Below are positions 42,586 to 50,441 of a stretch of 64,000 nucleotides of DNA, one piece after another (positions within the stretch are counted from its first letter, which is position 1; the number at the start of each line of letters is the position of its first letter). The translations under genes were made by a program, and so were the position numbers. The stretch comes from Capsulimonas corticalis (GTDB lineage Bacteria; Armatimonadota; Armatimonadia; Armatimonadales; Capsulimonadaceae). Under the pieces are notes generated by a model. The model was not told the origin of the DNA. It saw only the letters and a list, made by a program, of their open reading frames with translations, and did not search any database. The DNA lies in NCBI RefSeq assembly GCF_003574315.2, contig NZ_AP025739.1, forward strand, positions 7,502,001-7,566,000. The letters are read 5' to 3'.

Positions 42586-44439
42586 CTACGCCGCGTTCCC
42601 ATGCAGCATTTTGTGGATCGTCGCCGCCAGCCGTTTGTTCATGGCCGGGGCGGCGGCGAGCTGATCCACGGAGGCGTTCTTCATGCGCTCGACGCTGCCG
42701 AAGAATTTGAGCAGTTCGCGGCGGCGCGTCAGGCCGATACCGGGGATGGTGTCCAGCACGGAGAGCGTGGCGTTCTTGCCGCGCAGGGTGCGGTGGTAGG
42801 TGACGCTGTAGCGGTGGACTTCGTCGCGGATGCGCTGCAATAAGAAGAGCGCCTGGGAGTTCTTGGGGAGGGCGAGCGGCTGCGCCTGGCCGGGCTGGTA
42901 AACCAGCTCGAACTGCTTTGCCAGGCCGATCATGTTCAGCTCCACATCCAATTCCTTGGCGACCGAGACGGCGACGCCGAGCTGGCCCTTGCCGCCGTCG
43001 ATCAGCATCAGATCAGGAAGGGTGCTGAACTTGGGATTGCCCGATTTCGCTTCCTTGAGACGCCGGGTGAGGACTTCTCGCATCATGGCGAAGTCGTTCG
43101 GTTCGCCGGTATTGGTCGGTTTCTGGATCTTGAAGCGCCGATATTCGGACTTCGCCGGCTTGCCCTCTTTGAAGACGACCATGCCGCCGACCGAAAAGCT
43201 GCCCTGAATCGTCGAGATATCATAGGCTTCGATGCGCTCGAGCGGCGTGTCGATGCCCAAGGCGTCCTGAAGCTCCATCAGCGCGCCCATCGTGCGGTCG
43301 TACTCGGTGAGCGTGTTCGTGCGCATCTGTTCGAGAGCGAGCTTCGCGTTGCCGATCGCCATGTCCAGCAGCTGCTTTTTGCCGCCGCGCTCGGGAACTG
43401 TCAGCGTCACCTTCGTGCCCTTTTTCTGACGCAGCCACTGCTCGATGATCACCGTTTCTTCGACATGGGTCGGGAGAATGATCTCCGTCGGCACATACGC
43501 GGCGTCCTGATAGTACTGCTTGAGGAACTCGCCGGTGGCGTTCTCCACCCCTTCTTCGTCCTCCAGGCCTTCGAGCATGAAGTGCTCCTGCCCGATCAGC
43601 TTGCCGTTGCGGATGAAGAACATCTGGACGGCCGATTCGCCGTGGTCGTTGACGATCGCGACGACATCCTGATCGGCGGCGTTGGTCGACACGACCTTCT
43701 GGCGCTCGATCAGCGTCTCGACGGCGGCGATCTGGTCGCGCAGACGCGCGGCGCGCTCGAACTGAAGATCCTCGGACGCTTCCTCCATCTCGGCGCGAAG
43801 CTGCTGCACCAGCTTCTCTTGCTTGCCGTCGAGGAACATCGCCACGTCGTCCACCATCTTCCGGTACTCCTCGGAGTTGGCGAGACCCGCGCAGGGCGCG
43901 TGCGGGCAGCGGCCCATGTGATGGTAGAGGCACGGACGCTGCACGGGGGAGTTATCCCAGCGCTTGCGGCAGGTGACGAGCGGGAAGAGACGATAGATCA
44001 GACGGAGGCTGTCCCAAACGGCGCGCGAATTGGTGAACGGCCCGAAGTACTTCGCCCCATCCTTCTTGACGCGGCGAGTGACGAGCAGCCGTGGGTACGG
44101 CTCGTTCATCGTGAGGACGAGATAAGGGTACTGCTTGTCGTCGCGCAGGCGGATGTTGTAATGCGGCCGGTGCTCCTTGATAAGATTGCATTCAAGGATC
44201 AGCGCTTCCAGCTCACTGTCCACGACGATATAGTCGAGGTCCACCGTGCGGGAGATCAGCTTGCGGGTTTTTGGGGAGTGCTTGGCGCTCTTTTGGAAGT
44301 ATGAGCGGACGCGATTTCGAAGGTTGATCGCTTTTCCGACGTAGATGATCTCGCCGGCCGCGTCTTTATAGAGATAACATCCTGGCTGAGTCGGAAGGCC
44401 TTTGAGCTTTTCTTCCAAACTCGGAATTCTTGCAACCAT
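42586..44439 (-). CDS. uvrC: UvrABC excinuclease subunit C
   Basis: A 617-aa nucleotide-excision-repair endonuclease that makes both cuts with UvrB on DNA. Domains in order: GIY-YIG nuclease (about 14-95, GCYLYKDAAGEIIYVGKA), a cysteine cluster near 150-182 (CRKRW, CLYH, CPHAPCAG), the UVR helix pair that binds UvrB near 205-240, the RNase-H-like second nuclease (AYDISTIQGSFSVGGMVVF near 395), and tandem helix-hairpin-helix at the end (IPGIGLTRRRELL). The ATG at 44439 has no ribosome binding site; TATAAT lies 9 bases upstream, so the mRNA may be leaderless. It is monocistronic. Confidence 0.97.
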   Translation of the reverse strand: MVARIPSLEEKLKGLPTQPGCYLYKDAAGEIIYVGKAINLRNRVRSYFQKSAKHSPKTRKLISRTVDLDYIVVDSELEALILECNLIKEHRPHYNIRLRDDKQYPYLVLTMNEPYPRLLVTRRVKKDGAKYFGPFTNSRAVWDSLRLIYRLFPLVTCRKRWDNSPVQRPCLYHHMGRCPHAPCAGLANSEEYRKMVDDVAMFLDGKQEKLVQQLRAEMEEASEDLQFERAARLRDQIAAVETLIERQKVVSTNAADQDVVAIVNDHGESAVQMFFIRNGKLIGQEHFMLEGLEDEEGVENATGEFLKQYYQDAAYVPTEIILPTHVEETVIIEQWLRQKKGTKVTLTVPERGGKKQLLDMAIGNAKLALEQMRTNTLTEYDRTMGALMELQDALGIDTPLERIEAYDISTIQGSFSVGGMVVFKEGKPAKSEYRRFKIQKPTNTGEPNDFAMMREVLTRRLKEAKSGNPKFSTLPDLMLIDGGKGQLGVAVSVAKELDVELNMIGLAKQFELVYQPGQAQPLALPKNSQALFLLQRIRDEVHRYSVTYHRTLRGKNATLSVLDTIPGIGLTRRRELLKFFGSVERMKNASVDQLAAAPAMNKRLAATIHKMLHGNAA

Positions 44440-44448
44440 GATGGACTC

Positions 44449-44454
44449 ATTATA
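44449..44454 (-). promoter_or_regulatory. -10 element of uvrC
   Basis: A perfect TATAAT on the minus strand ends 9 bases before the uvrC ATG. No -35 box is visible. Confidence 0.5.
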
Positions 44455-44475
44455 GCACAACCGAACAAAGGTTTG

Positions 44476-44910
44476 CTACTGTTGCGAATCCGCCGGAAGA
44501 AAAGTCTTAATCATCCGGACCGTCAGACCGTCTCGGGAGGTCTCCAGCGCGACGTTATCCATGATGGACCGAATGAGAAAGAGACCGCGTCCGCCCTCGG
44601 CGGTGAGGTCGGGCATACGTTCCGGGGTGTTTTCTTTCAGGGAAAACTCCGTGCCCTGATCCTGCACTTCAAAAATTAGCTGATGGCTCGTGACGGTCAC
44701 CAGGCAGCGCAAAACGAAGAAATTTCCTTCTCCTTGCGGAGATCCGTGTTCGACGGCGTTTGCGCATGCTTCTCCGATGGCGAGCTCAATGAGGTCTGTG
44801 AGATCGGCGGCGTAGCTGTCCACGAAGGCCCGGGTCGCGGCGCGTGCTTCATGGACGTTGCAGGGATGACTCTGCCACCGGCGCTCAACGATTACTTGTA
44901 GGTCGTGCAT
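44476..44910 (-). CDS. HATPase_c_2 serine-kinase / anti-sigma regulator (RsbW/SpoIIAB type)
   Basis: A 144-aa GHKL ATPase-fold protein. The N box is ELAIGEACANAVEHG near 63-77, G1 is DQGTEF near 101, and G2 is GGRGLFLIRSIMDNV near 118-132. This short single-domain form matches RsbW/SpoIIAB-like anti-sigma kinases that bind a sigma factor or phosphorylate an antagonist. No partner STAS antagonist or sigma gene is adjacent; it follows fhaA, so it may lie in the wall-growth cluster. The ATG at 44910 gives the right N-terminal strand (MHDLQVIVERRW); the longer frame upstream overlaps the FhaA region and is not needed. Confidence 0.85.
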   Translation of the reverse strand: MHDLQVIVERRWQSHPCNVHEARAATRAFVDSYAADLTDLIELAIGEACANAVEHGSPQGEGNFFVLRCLVTVTSHQLIFEVQDQGTEFSLKENTPERMPDLTAEGGRGLFLIRSIMDNVALETSRDGLTVRMIKTFLPADSQQ

Positions 44911-44992
44911 ATCATTTCCAAAATGAGCCCTTGTCCCTCGACTGTACCCAGTTCGTTTTATATTAAAACACGCGTCTTTGCCTGACGGAACG

Positions 44993-45091
44993 TCAGTCCA
45001 TGTACTTGCGCGCGAGATTGAGCGTGTAGAGCACGACGCCAAGCAGGAGGGCTAAAAACAGATAGCGCAGCAGCCCCAGAAGTACGATCAC
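44993..45091 (-). CDS. 32-residue single-helix membrane peptide overlapping fhaA
   Basis: A small frame that begins with GTG sharing bases with the fhaA stop (GTGA overlap). It encodes one hydrophobic helix (VIVLLGLLRYLFLALLLGVV), then a short basic end LNLARKYMD. This resembles the lone N-terminal helix of the second FHA gene (fhaB) in actinobacterial clusters, though no FHA domain follows. The overlap suggests translational coupling. Support is composition and position only; it might be a fragment of fhaB. Confidence 0.45.
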   Translation of the reverse strand: MIVLLGLLRYLFLALLLGVVLYTLNLARKYMD

Positions 45092-46287
45092 TGAGCGCCT
45101 CCAGAGAAGCGCAGCTCGCGCGTGCCAATCGTGACGATGTCGCCGTTCGCCAAGATCGCGCGCTGTCCGGGCGGAACGCGTCGGCCGTTAAGGCGCGTCC
45201 CATGCGCGCTTTCCAGATCCTCCAGGTAATACGTGCTTGGATCCGGAGACACGATGCGCGCGTGCCGCGTTGCGATGGATGGGTCGTCAATAACAAGATC
45301 GGCAGTTACGGCCCGCCCGATTAGGGTCTCCGACGCCAAAAGATGCTCGCCGCCGTTCGCGGCGACCAATTTGGCGCGGCGCGGACCGTCGGAAGCCTTC
45401 GGCGCGGGGGAAGCGGTTTCATACGCCGGCGCGACAGGGGCGGCGGCAACGGGGCGCGTGATCGGCGGGGCGGACTGCGCCGCCGACGCCTGCTGGAAAA
45501 CCAGATGCGTCGTTCCGATCACGATGTCGTCGCCGGAGGCGAGCGCGCGGTTATCGGCGATCTTCGCGCCGTTCACCGACACGCCGTTCGTGCTGCCAAG
45601 ATCGTAGAGCGTGAAATGGCCGTCCCGCTCCCGCTCAATGCGCGCATGCGCCTTGGAAACCAGGCCGTCGTCGCTCAGCACAAGATCGTTTCCCGCGTTG
45701 CGCGAACGGCCGATCGTCGTGATGGGTTTGGTGAGGCTGAAGAGGTGCTTGCGTCCGCCGGGATCGGTGACGGCGAGGGACGCCCACGCGACGGCGGGAA
45801 CGGTGCCTTCTTCGTCATCGTCATCATAGACGGCGGCGACGGTCGGCAGGTCCTGATCCGAATCGCGCGTGATGGGAGCCGGCGCGGAGGACGGCGCTCC
45901 TTCCCCCTTCTCAAAGCGCACCTTCACCCGGACTTTCTCGCGGCGCGGCTCACGCTCGGCCTCGGGGATCTCGCGGATGGTGAAGTCCAGCGGGCCGCGC
46001 GCATGGTAGCTGTTCTGCGCCATGAAACGCTGGAGCACGCTGACCAGTTCTTCTTCGTCCAGGAACGAAAGCAGATAATCGCGCTCTTCCGGATCGTCGA
46101 CGGCAAGCTCCAGAATGAACTTGTTGGGGACATAGACCTTGCTGTCCAGCCCTTCCTTACGGTTCTCCTCCATGGCCGCGATGATCTTGCGCAGAACATC
46201 CTTGGGACGCAAACCGCCGGCGTCCCCGCCGAAAAGGTTCTCGTACCACGCGCCGAATTTGCTGTTAAAACGCTCGAAAAGGTCCAT
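45088..46287 (-). CDS. fhaA: FhaA-like protein: DUF3662 plus two FHA domains
   Basis: A 399-aa phosphothreonine-binding protein. DUF3662 (about 1-115, LFERFNSKFGAWYENLFGG) matches actinobacterial FhaA. An acidic linker follows (about 135-165). FHA 1 (about 185-255) has GRSRNAGNDLVLSDDGLVSKAHA and STNGVSVNG; FHA 2 (about 320-395) has GRAVTADLVIDDPSIATRHARI and SAHGTRLNG. In mycobacteria FhaA has one FHA domain and binds phosphorylated MurJ/MviN to restrain peptidoglycan synthesis. Here it is 9 bases downstream of murJ on the same transcript, which supports a conserved link. No Ser/Thr kinase gene is in the window. The second FHA resembles FhaB, so this could be an FhaA-FhaB merger. Confidence 0.9.
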   Translation of the reverse strand: MDLFERFNSKFGAWYENLFGGDAGGLRPKDVLRKIIAAMEENRKEGLDSKVYVPNKFILELAVDDPEERDYLLSFLDEEELVSVLQRFMAQNSYHARGPLDFTIREIPEAEREPRREKVRVKVRFEKGEGAPSSAPAPITRDSDQDLPTVAAVYDDDDEEGTVPAVAWASLAVTDPGGRKHLFSLTKPITTIGRSRNAGNDLVLSDDGLVSKAHARIERERDGHFTLYDLGSTNGVSVNGAKIADNRALASGDDIVIGTTHLVFQQASAAQSAPPITRPVAAAPVAPAYETASPAPKASDGPRRAKLVAANGGEHLLASETLIGRAVTADLVIDDPSIATRHARIVSPDPSTYYLEDLESAHGTRLNGRRVPPGQRAILANGDIVTIGTRELRFSGGAQ

Positions 46288-46296
46288 AAGTATGTT

Positions 46297-47934
46297 TTAC
46301 CCTCGTTTGCGACGTTTTACCATATCAATGCCCGCTTGCAGTTCAGGCATTTTTAGTAATCGGGCAATGAAATAGAAGGCCGCGAGCCCTACACCGCCGG
46401 GAAGGACCAGCGCGACCGCCGCGTGCAGCGACGCCGGGACGCGAACGACCATGAACAAGGCGTCCACGCCCAGCCGCAGCGCCCACGCCGTGACGGCCAG
46501 CGCCGCCGTCGCCGTGAGCGTCCGCGCAACGCTGATAATCAGCTCGCGCCGTCCCAAGCCGCGCAGACGCTTCGAGAGGACGATCAGCAGGACGATCATG
46601 TGGATCGTCGCCACAATGCTCGTCGCGAGCGCCAGCCCGGCCACGCCGCCGTTCATCTGGATCACCAGCCAGTTCAGAAAGATGAACACGCCGGTGTTGA
46701 TCGTGCCCGAGATCACGGGCGTGCGCGAATCCTGAATGGAGTAAAACGCACGCGTGAGCACCGCCTGGGCGGACCAGGCGAAGATGCCGATCGAGTAGAA
46801 GCGCAGCGGCTCGGCCGTGAGCGTCGTCGCCTCCGCCGTAAACTGTCCATGCTGGAACAGAAGCGTGATGATGGGCGCGGCGAGCACGAAGAACAGCGCG
46901 GAGGCCGGAAGCGTCAGGAATAAGATCGTGCGCAGGCCGTTATTGATCGTCGCCCGCAGCGCCTTGCGGTTCTTGGCCGCCGCCTGCGCCGCCATCGTCG
47001 GCAGGATCGCGATTCCCATCGCCTGCGCGAAGATTCCGATGGGGATGAGCATCAGCCGGTTGGCGTATTGCATCGCCGTCTGCGCGCCGTAGGAGAGCTC
47101 CGAAGCGAAGTAGCTGTTGATGATCTGATCGACATTGGGCAGGGAAACGCCCAGCAGGATCGGCAGCATCATCTTCCAGACCTTGACGGCGCCGGGGTAC
47201 AGCACCGCAAGACTGGGCTTGTAGCGGGCGCCCACGCGCCGCACGGAGATCGCCTGGAGCACGAAGTTCCCGATGAACGCGCCTGCCAGCGCTCCCCACA
47301 TCAGCCCCGAAATCCCAAGGCCCAGGGACGGCGCGACGATCGCGCCGGCAATGATCCCCAGGTTGTAGATGCTGGGGCCGAGCGCGGGGATCAAAAACTG
47401 CTTGCGCGCGTTCAGAGTCCCCATCATCAGACCGCCGAGCATGAAGAAGATCTGGGCGGGGACGACGATCCGGGTCAAGTGCGCCGTGATCGCGATCTGG
47501 TCGGGATGGCCCCGGTACCCGGGGTTCATTAGAAGCACCAGCTGCGGCGCGAAGATCTCGGCAACGACGACAAAGAGCGCCGCGACGATAAACGTGACCG
47601 TGGCGACCACGGAAAACGTCTTCCAGGCGCCGCGTTCGTTTTTGTTGGCGATGTACTCGCTGAAAACAGGAATAAAGGTCGAGGAAAGCGCGCCGCCGGC
47701 GATCAGATAGGTCATCAGATCGGGGATTTTAAAGGCCGCCACATAAGCGTCCGTGTGCGCGCCGACCGGAAATTGATACGCGATCACCATATCGCGGACC
47801 ATGCCGATGATCCGCGAAAGAAGCGTAAACGCCACCACCGTCATCGCCGCGCGCTGCACGCCGCCGGATCCAGTATCGCCGCTGGACTTTGTCACGGCCG
47901 GCGGATCTTTCGGCGGAGCCGTGGTTGCTGACAT
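46297..47934 (-). CDS. murJ: Lipid II flippase MurJ (MviN)
   Basis: A 545-aa, 14-helix MOP-superfamily flippase that moves lipid II across the inner membrane for peptidoglycan synthesis. Conserved features include the entry AMTVVAFTLLSRIIGMVRD with the essential Arg on helix 1, PDLMTYLIAGGALSSTFIPVF, and PNVDQIINSYFAS in the central region. It lacks the C-terminal pseudokinase of the mycobacterial protein. A strong promoter lies upstream, AGGAAATA precedes the ATG, and fhaA follows by 9 bases. Confidence 0.96.
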   Translation of the reverse strand: MSATTAPPKDPPAVTKSSGDTGSGGVQRAAMTVVAFTLLSRIIGMVRDMVIAYQFPVGAHTDAYVAAFKIPDLMTYLIAGGALSSTFIPVFSEYIANKNERGAWKTFSVVATVTFIVAALFVVVAEIFAPQLVLLMNPGYRGHPDQIAITAHLTRIVVPAQIFFMLGGLMMGTLNARKQFLIPALGPSIYNLGIIAGAIVAPSLGLGISGLMWGALAGAFIGNFVLQAISVRRVGARYKPSLAVLYPGAVKVWKMMLPILLGVSLPNVDQIINSYFASELSYGAQTAMQYANRLMLIPIGIFAQAMGIAILPTMAAQAAAKNRKALRATINNGLRTILFLTLPASALFFVLAAPIITLLFQHGQFTAEATTLTAEPLRFYSIGIFAWSAQAVLTRAFYSIQDSRTPVISGTINTGVFIFLNWLVIQMNGGVAGLALATSIVATIHMIVLLIVLSKRLRGLGRRELIISVARTLTATAALAVTAWALRLGVDALFMVVRVPASLHAAVALVLPGGVGLAAFYFIARLLKMPELQAGIDMVKRRKRG

Positions 47935-47954
47935 AGATATTTCCTCACAGGGTG

Positions 47955-47983
47955 AGTATACGGATGGAGGGCGGGCATGTCAA
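47955..47983 (-). promoter_or_regulatory. Promoter of murJ-fhaA
   Basis: On the minus strand TTGACA (47978-47983) and TATACT (47955-47960) are 17 bases apart, near-perfect consensus. The leader is about 15 bases with AGGAAA. Confidence 0.85.
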
Positions 47984-48007
47984 TACGAACACACGCGGCA
48001 AGCGGGG

Positions 48008-48013
48008 TATACT
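48008..48013 (+). promoter_or_regulatory. -10 element of the phosphoesterase gene (leaderless)
   Basis: GGGGTATACT places the -10 box exactly 7 bases before the ATG at 48021 with no ribosome binding site between them, so the first transcribed base should be the A of ATG. No -35 is evident. Confidence 0.6.
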
Positions 48014-48020
48014 GTTGTTT

Positions 48021-48695
48021 ATGCGACGAATTTGGGGGCTGGCGGACACTCACTTGTCGTTCGCGCAGCCCAAGCCGATGGATATCTTTGGGGACCACTG
48101 GCGCGACCACCCGGCTCGGATCGAGAAGAATTGCCGCGCTGTTGTCGAGGAGAACGACCTGCTGCTGATGCCGGGCGATCTGTCCTGGGCGATGCGCCGT
48201 CCGCAGGCGGAGATGGATCTGGCGTGGCTGAGCGCCCTGCCGGGCATCAAAGTCCTCTGCAAAGGGAACCACGATTACTGGTGGGATTCGGACCGGCCGC
48301 TCAACTATCCCGGCCTGCACGACACGCCGTTTATTTCCGAGGACGGAAAGATCGGCGTGGCCGGAACGCGGGGCTGGGCGCTGCCGAACGGTCTTATCAC
48401 GCCGGAAGAGCAGGCGCAGAGCGATAAGATCGTCGCGCGGGAGATCCATCGCCTCCGCAAACGCCTCGACGCGATCAAAGACTGCGAGCTCAAGATCGCG
48501 CTGATCCACTACCCGCCGATCCCGCCCTTCGCCGAGGTGCTCGCGGAGCACGGCGTCGCCACCATTCTCTACGGACACCTGCATCTGGGCGGCAACGAAT
48601 CGACGCCCCCGGAAGAGTGGCGCGGCATGCGCGCCCTTTGCGTCGCCTGCGATCGGCTGAACTTCATGCCGCGTCTGATCGCAACGATCAAATAA
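48021..48695 (+). CDS. Calcineurin-like metallophosphoesterase
   Basis: A 224-aa phosphoesterase with the dinuclear metal motifs in order: GLADTH at 6-11, PGDLSWAM near 52-59, GNHDYWW near 79-85, and GHLHLGG near 185-191. It would hydrolyse a phosphomono- or diester in the cytoplasm. The ATG at 48021 is chosen because MRRIWGLADTH begins the first strand; the frame is open further upstream but lacks a credible start. The last codons (ACG ATC AAA TAA) are the first unit of a 21-bp tandem repeat. It is divergent from murJ. Confidence 0.92.
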   Translation: MRRIWGLADTHLSFAQPKPMDIFGDHWRDHPARIEKNCRAVVEENDLLLMPGDLSWAMRRPQAEMDLAWLSALPGIKVLCKGNHDYWWDSDRPLNYPGLHDTPFISEDGKIGVAGTRGWALPNGLITPEEQAQSDKIVAREIHRLRKRLDAIKDCELKIALIHYPPIPPFAEVLAEHGVATILYGHLHLGGNESTPPEEWRGMRALCVACDRLNFMPRLIATIK

Positions 48696-48850
48696 GCGTC
48701 GCGAACGATCAAATAAGCGTCGCGAACGATCAAATAAGCGTCGCGAACGATCAAATAAGCGCCGCGAACGATCAAATAAGCGCCGCGAACGATCAAATAA
48801 GCGCCGCGAACGATCAAATAAGCGCCGCGAACGATCAAATAAGCGCCGCG
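48683..48850. repeat. Eight tandem copies of a 21-bp unit containing the phosphoesterase stop
   Basis: The unit AACGATCAAATAAGCGYCGCG repeats exactly eight times (8 x 21 = 168 bp) with no spacers. Copies 1-3 have T and copies 4-8 have C at the variable site, so the array grew in at least two steps. The first copy encodes the protein end and its TAA; every copy contains TAA in that frame. Confidence 0.95.
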
Positions 48851-48904
48851 ACGATATCCGCGCCTGCAAGATCATCAACGAAGTTTCTGTCGGGAGGATT
48901 GCGG

Positions 48905-49333
48905 ATGTATATCTACCTGCCCCATCTTGTACTGCTTCTCATCGTTCCCATTCTTCTGATCCTCGTCCTGCGATTCCTCTCCATCGGGAGCTGGATCAAC
49001 GCGAAGGCCGCCGGGATCCAAGGCGTCAGCCTCGCGGCTCTGATCGGGATGCGTCTGCGGAAAGTCCCGCCCACCCGCGTGGTGAACCCGCTGATCGCGG
49101 CGGTCAAAGCGGGCGTTCCGGTAAACGTCATCCAATTGGAAACCCATTACCTGGCCGGCGGTAATGTCGACCGGATCGTCAGCGCCCTGATCAGCGCGCA
49201 CCGGGCCGGGATTCCCCTCTCAGTGGAGAGGGCCGCCATGCTTGACCTTCAGCGTGTGAACGTTCTTGAGGTCGTGCAGGCTTCCGTGGCGGCCCAGCAA
49301 GTCGATCCACGCTTGACCGCCACAGCCGAATAG
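48905..49333 (+). CDS. Truncated FloA-like protein (flotillin N-terminal domain)
   Basis: A 142-aa protein matching only the first third of the FloA encoded next door. It has one membrane helix (about 4-25), then [24 protein letters not shown] and [15 protein letters not shown], and stops where the SPFH core and coiled coil should begin. GGAGG precedes the ATG. It is either a partial duplicate kept as a membrane protein or a decaying copy. A 130-bp stretch is nearly identical to floA (4 mismatches). Confidence 0.8.
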   Translation: MYIYLPHLVLLLIVPILLILVLRFLSIGSWINAKAAGIQGVSLAALIGMRLRKVPPTRVVNPLIAAVKAGVPVNVIQLETHYLAGGNVDRIVSALISAHRAGIPLSVERAAMLDLQRVNVLEVVQASVAAQQVDPRLTATAE

Positions 49334-49391
49334 CAATCAAAACTGGTACACTCACTGTAACAATTCGAACACGCGCATGGAGGCGTTCCAT

Positions 49392-50405
49392 ATGGAAATG
49401 TTGGTGCCGGTCGTTCTGCTGCTCATCGTAGCCCTCGTTCTCTTATCGCTCTTTCTCAAATTCGTTCCGGTGCCGCTCTGGATCAACGCCCGCGCGGCGG
49501 GCGTCGAAGGCGTCAACCCCGGCAGCCTGATCGGCATGCGTCTGCGCAAAGTGCCCCAGGACCGCGTGGTGAACCCGCTGATCGCGGCGGTCAAGGCGGG
49601 CGTCCCGGTAAATGTCAACCAATTGGAAACCCATTACCTGGCCGGCGGTAATGTCGACCGGATCGTCAGCGCCCTGATCAGCGCGCACCGGGCGCAGATC
49701 CCCCTGTCGTTTGAAAAGGCGGCCGCGATCGATCTGGCGGGACGCAACGTGCTGGAAGCGGTCCAGATGTCGGTCAACCCGAAGGTCATCGAAACGCCGG
49801 TCGTGGCGGGCGTCGCCAAAAACGGCGTCGAGATGAAGGCGTTCGCCCGGGTTACGGTGCGCGCGAACATCGACCAGTTTGTCGGCGGCGCGGGGGAGCA
49901 GACGGTCCTGGCGCGCGTCGGCGAAGGCATCGTCACCACCATCGGCTCGGCGGACACGCACAAGGACGTCATGGAGCGGCCGGACAGCATCTCCAAGACC
50001 GTTCTGGCGAAGGGCCTGGACGCCGGCACGGCGTTTGAGATCCTTTCGATCGACATCGCCGACGTAATCGTCGGACAGAACATCGGCGCGCGCCTTCAAA
50101 CCGACCAGGCCGAGGCGGACAAGAAGATCGCGCAGGCGAAGGCCGAGGAACGGCGCTCGATGGCTGTGGCGCGCGAGCAGGAAATGAAGGCGTATACGCA
50201 GGAGATGCAGGCGAAGGTCGTGGAGTCGCAAGCGCAGATCCCGATTGCCATCGCCGAGGCCCTCGCCGCCGGACGCATGGGCGTGATGGACTATTACAAC
50301 ATGCGCAATATCCAGGCGGACACCGATATGCGCAGCGGCATCAGCAAGCTGTCGGGGGGAGACGCCGACAGCGGACAGTCCAACACGACGGGAGCGCAGT
50401 CGTAA
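49392..50405 (+). CDS. floA: Flotillin-like protein FloA
   Basis: A 337-aa FloA (YqfA) protein: membrane hairpin/helix (about 3-25), [24 protein letters not shown], the SPFH-like core (about 60-210; [24 protein letters not shown]), a coiled-coil Ala/Glu region (about 230-300; [21 protein letters not shown]) and a polar tail. In Bacillus FloA organises membrane microdomains and affects wall synthesis and membrane fluidity. GGAGG 8 bases before the ATG at 49392 decides it over an ATG at 49377. The next gene encodes a membrane protein with glutamine-rich repeats, possibly a partner; no NfeD-like gene (the usual companion) is present. Confidence 0.95.
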   Translation: MEMLVPVVLLLIVALVLLSLFLKFVPVPLWINARAAGVEGVNPGSLIGMRLRKVPQDRVVNPLIAAVKAGVPVNVNQLETHYLAGGNVDRIVSALISAHRAQIPLSFEKAAAIDLAGRNVLEAVQMSVNPKVIETPVVAGVAKNGVEMKAFARVTVRANIDQFVGGAGEQTVLARVGEGIVTTIGSADTHKDVMERPDSISKTVLAKGLDAGTAFEILSIDIADVIVGQNIGARLQTDQAEADKKIAQAKAEERRSMAVAREQEMKAYTQEMQAKVVESQAQIPIAIAEALAAGRMGVMDYYNMRNIQADTDMRSGISKLSGGDADSGQSNTTGAQS

Positions 50406-50441
50406 CGCGAAACGAAGCCGTGAGAAACGGGGGGGCTTGCC

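Noticed and set aside
48683-48850. CRISPR array
   Set aside because: Units are directly joined with no spacers and no cas genes are nearby.
48617-49333. A 238-codon plus-strand frame reading through the 21-bp repeats as a heptapeptide array fused to the FloA-like protein
   Set aside because: The phosphoesterase covers its first part in another frame, and an ATG with GGAGG at 48905 explains the FloA-like gene. The open frame follows from a 21-bp (multiple of 3) period.
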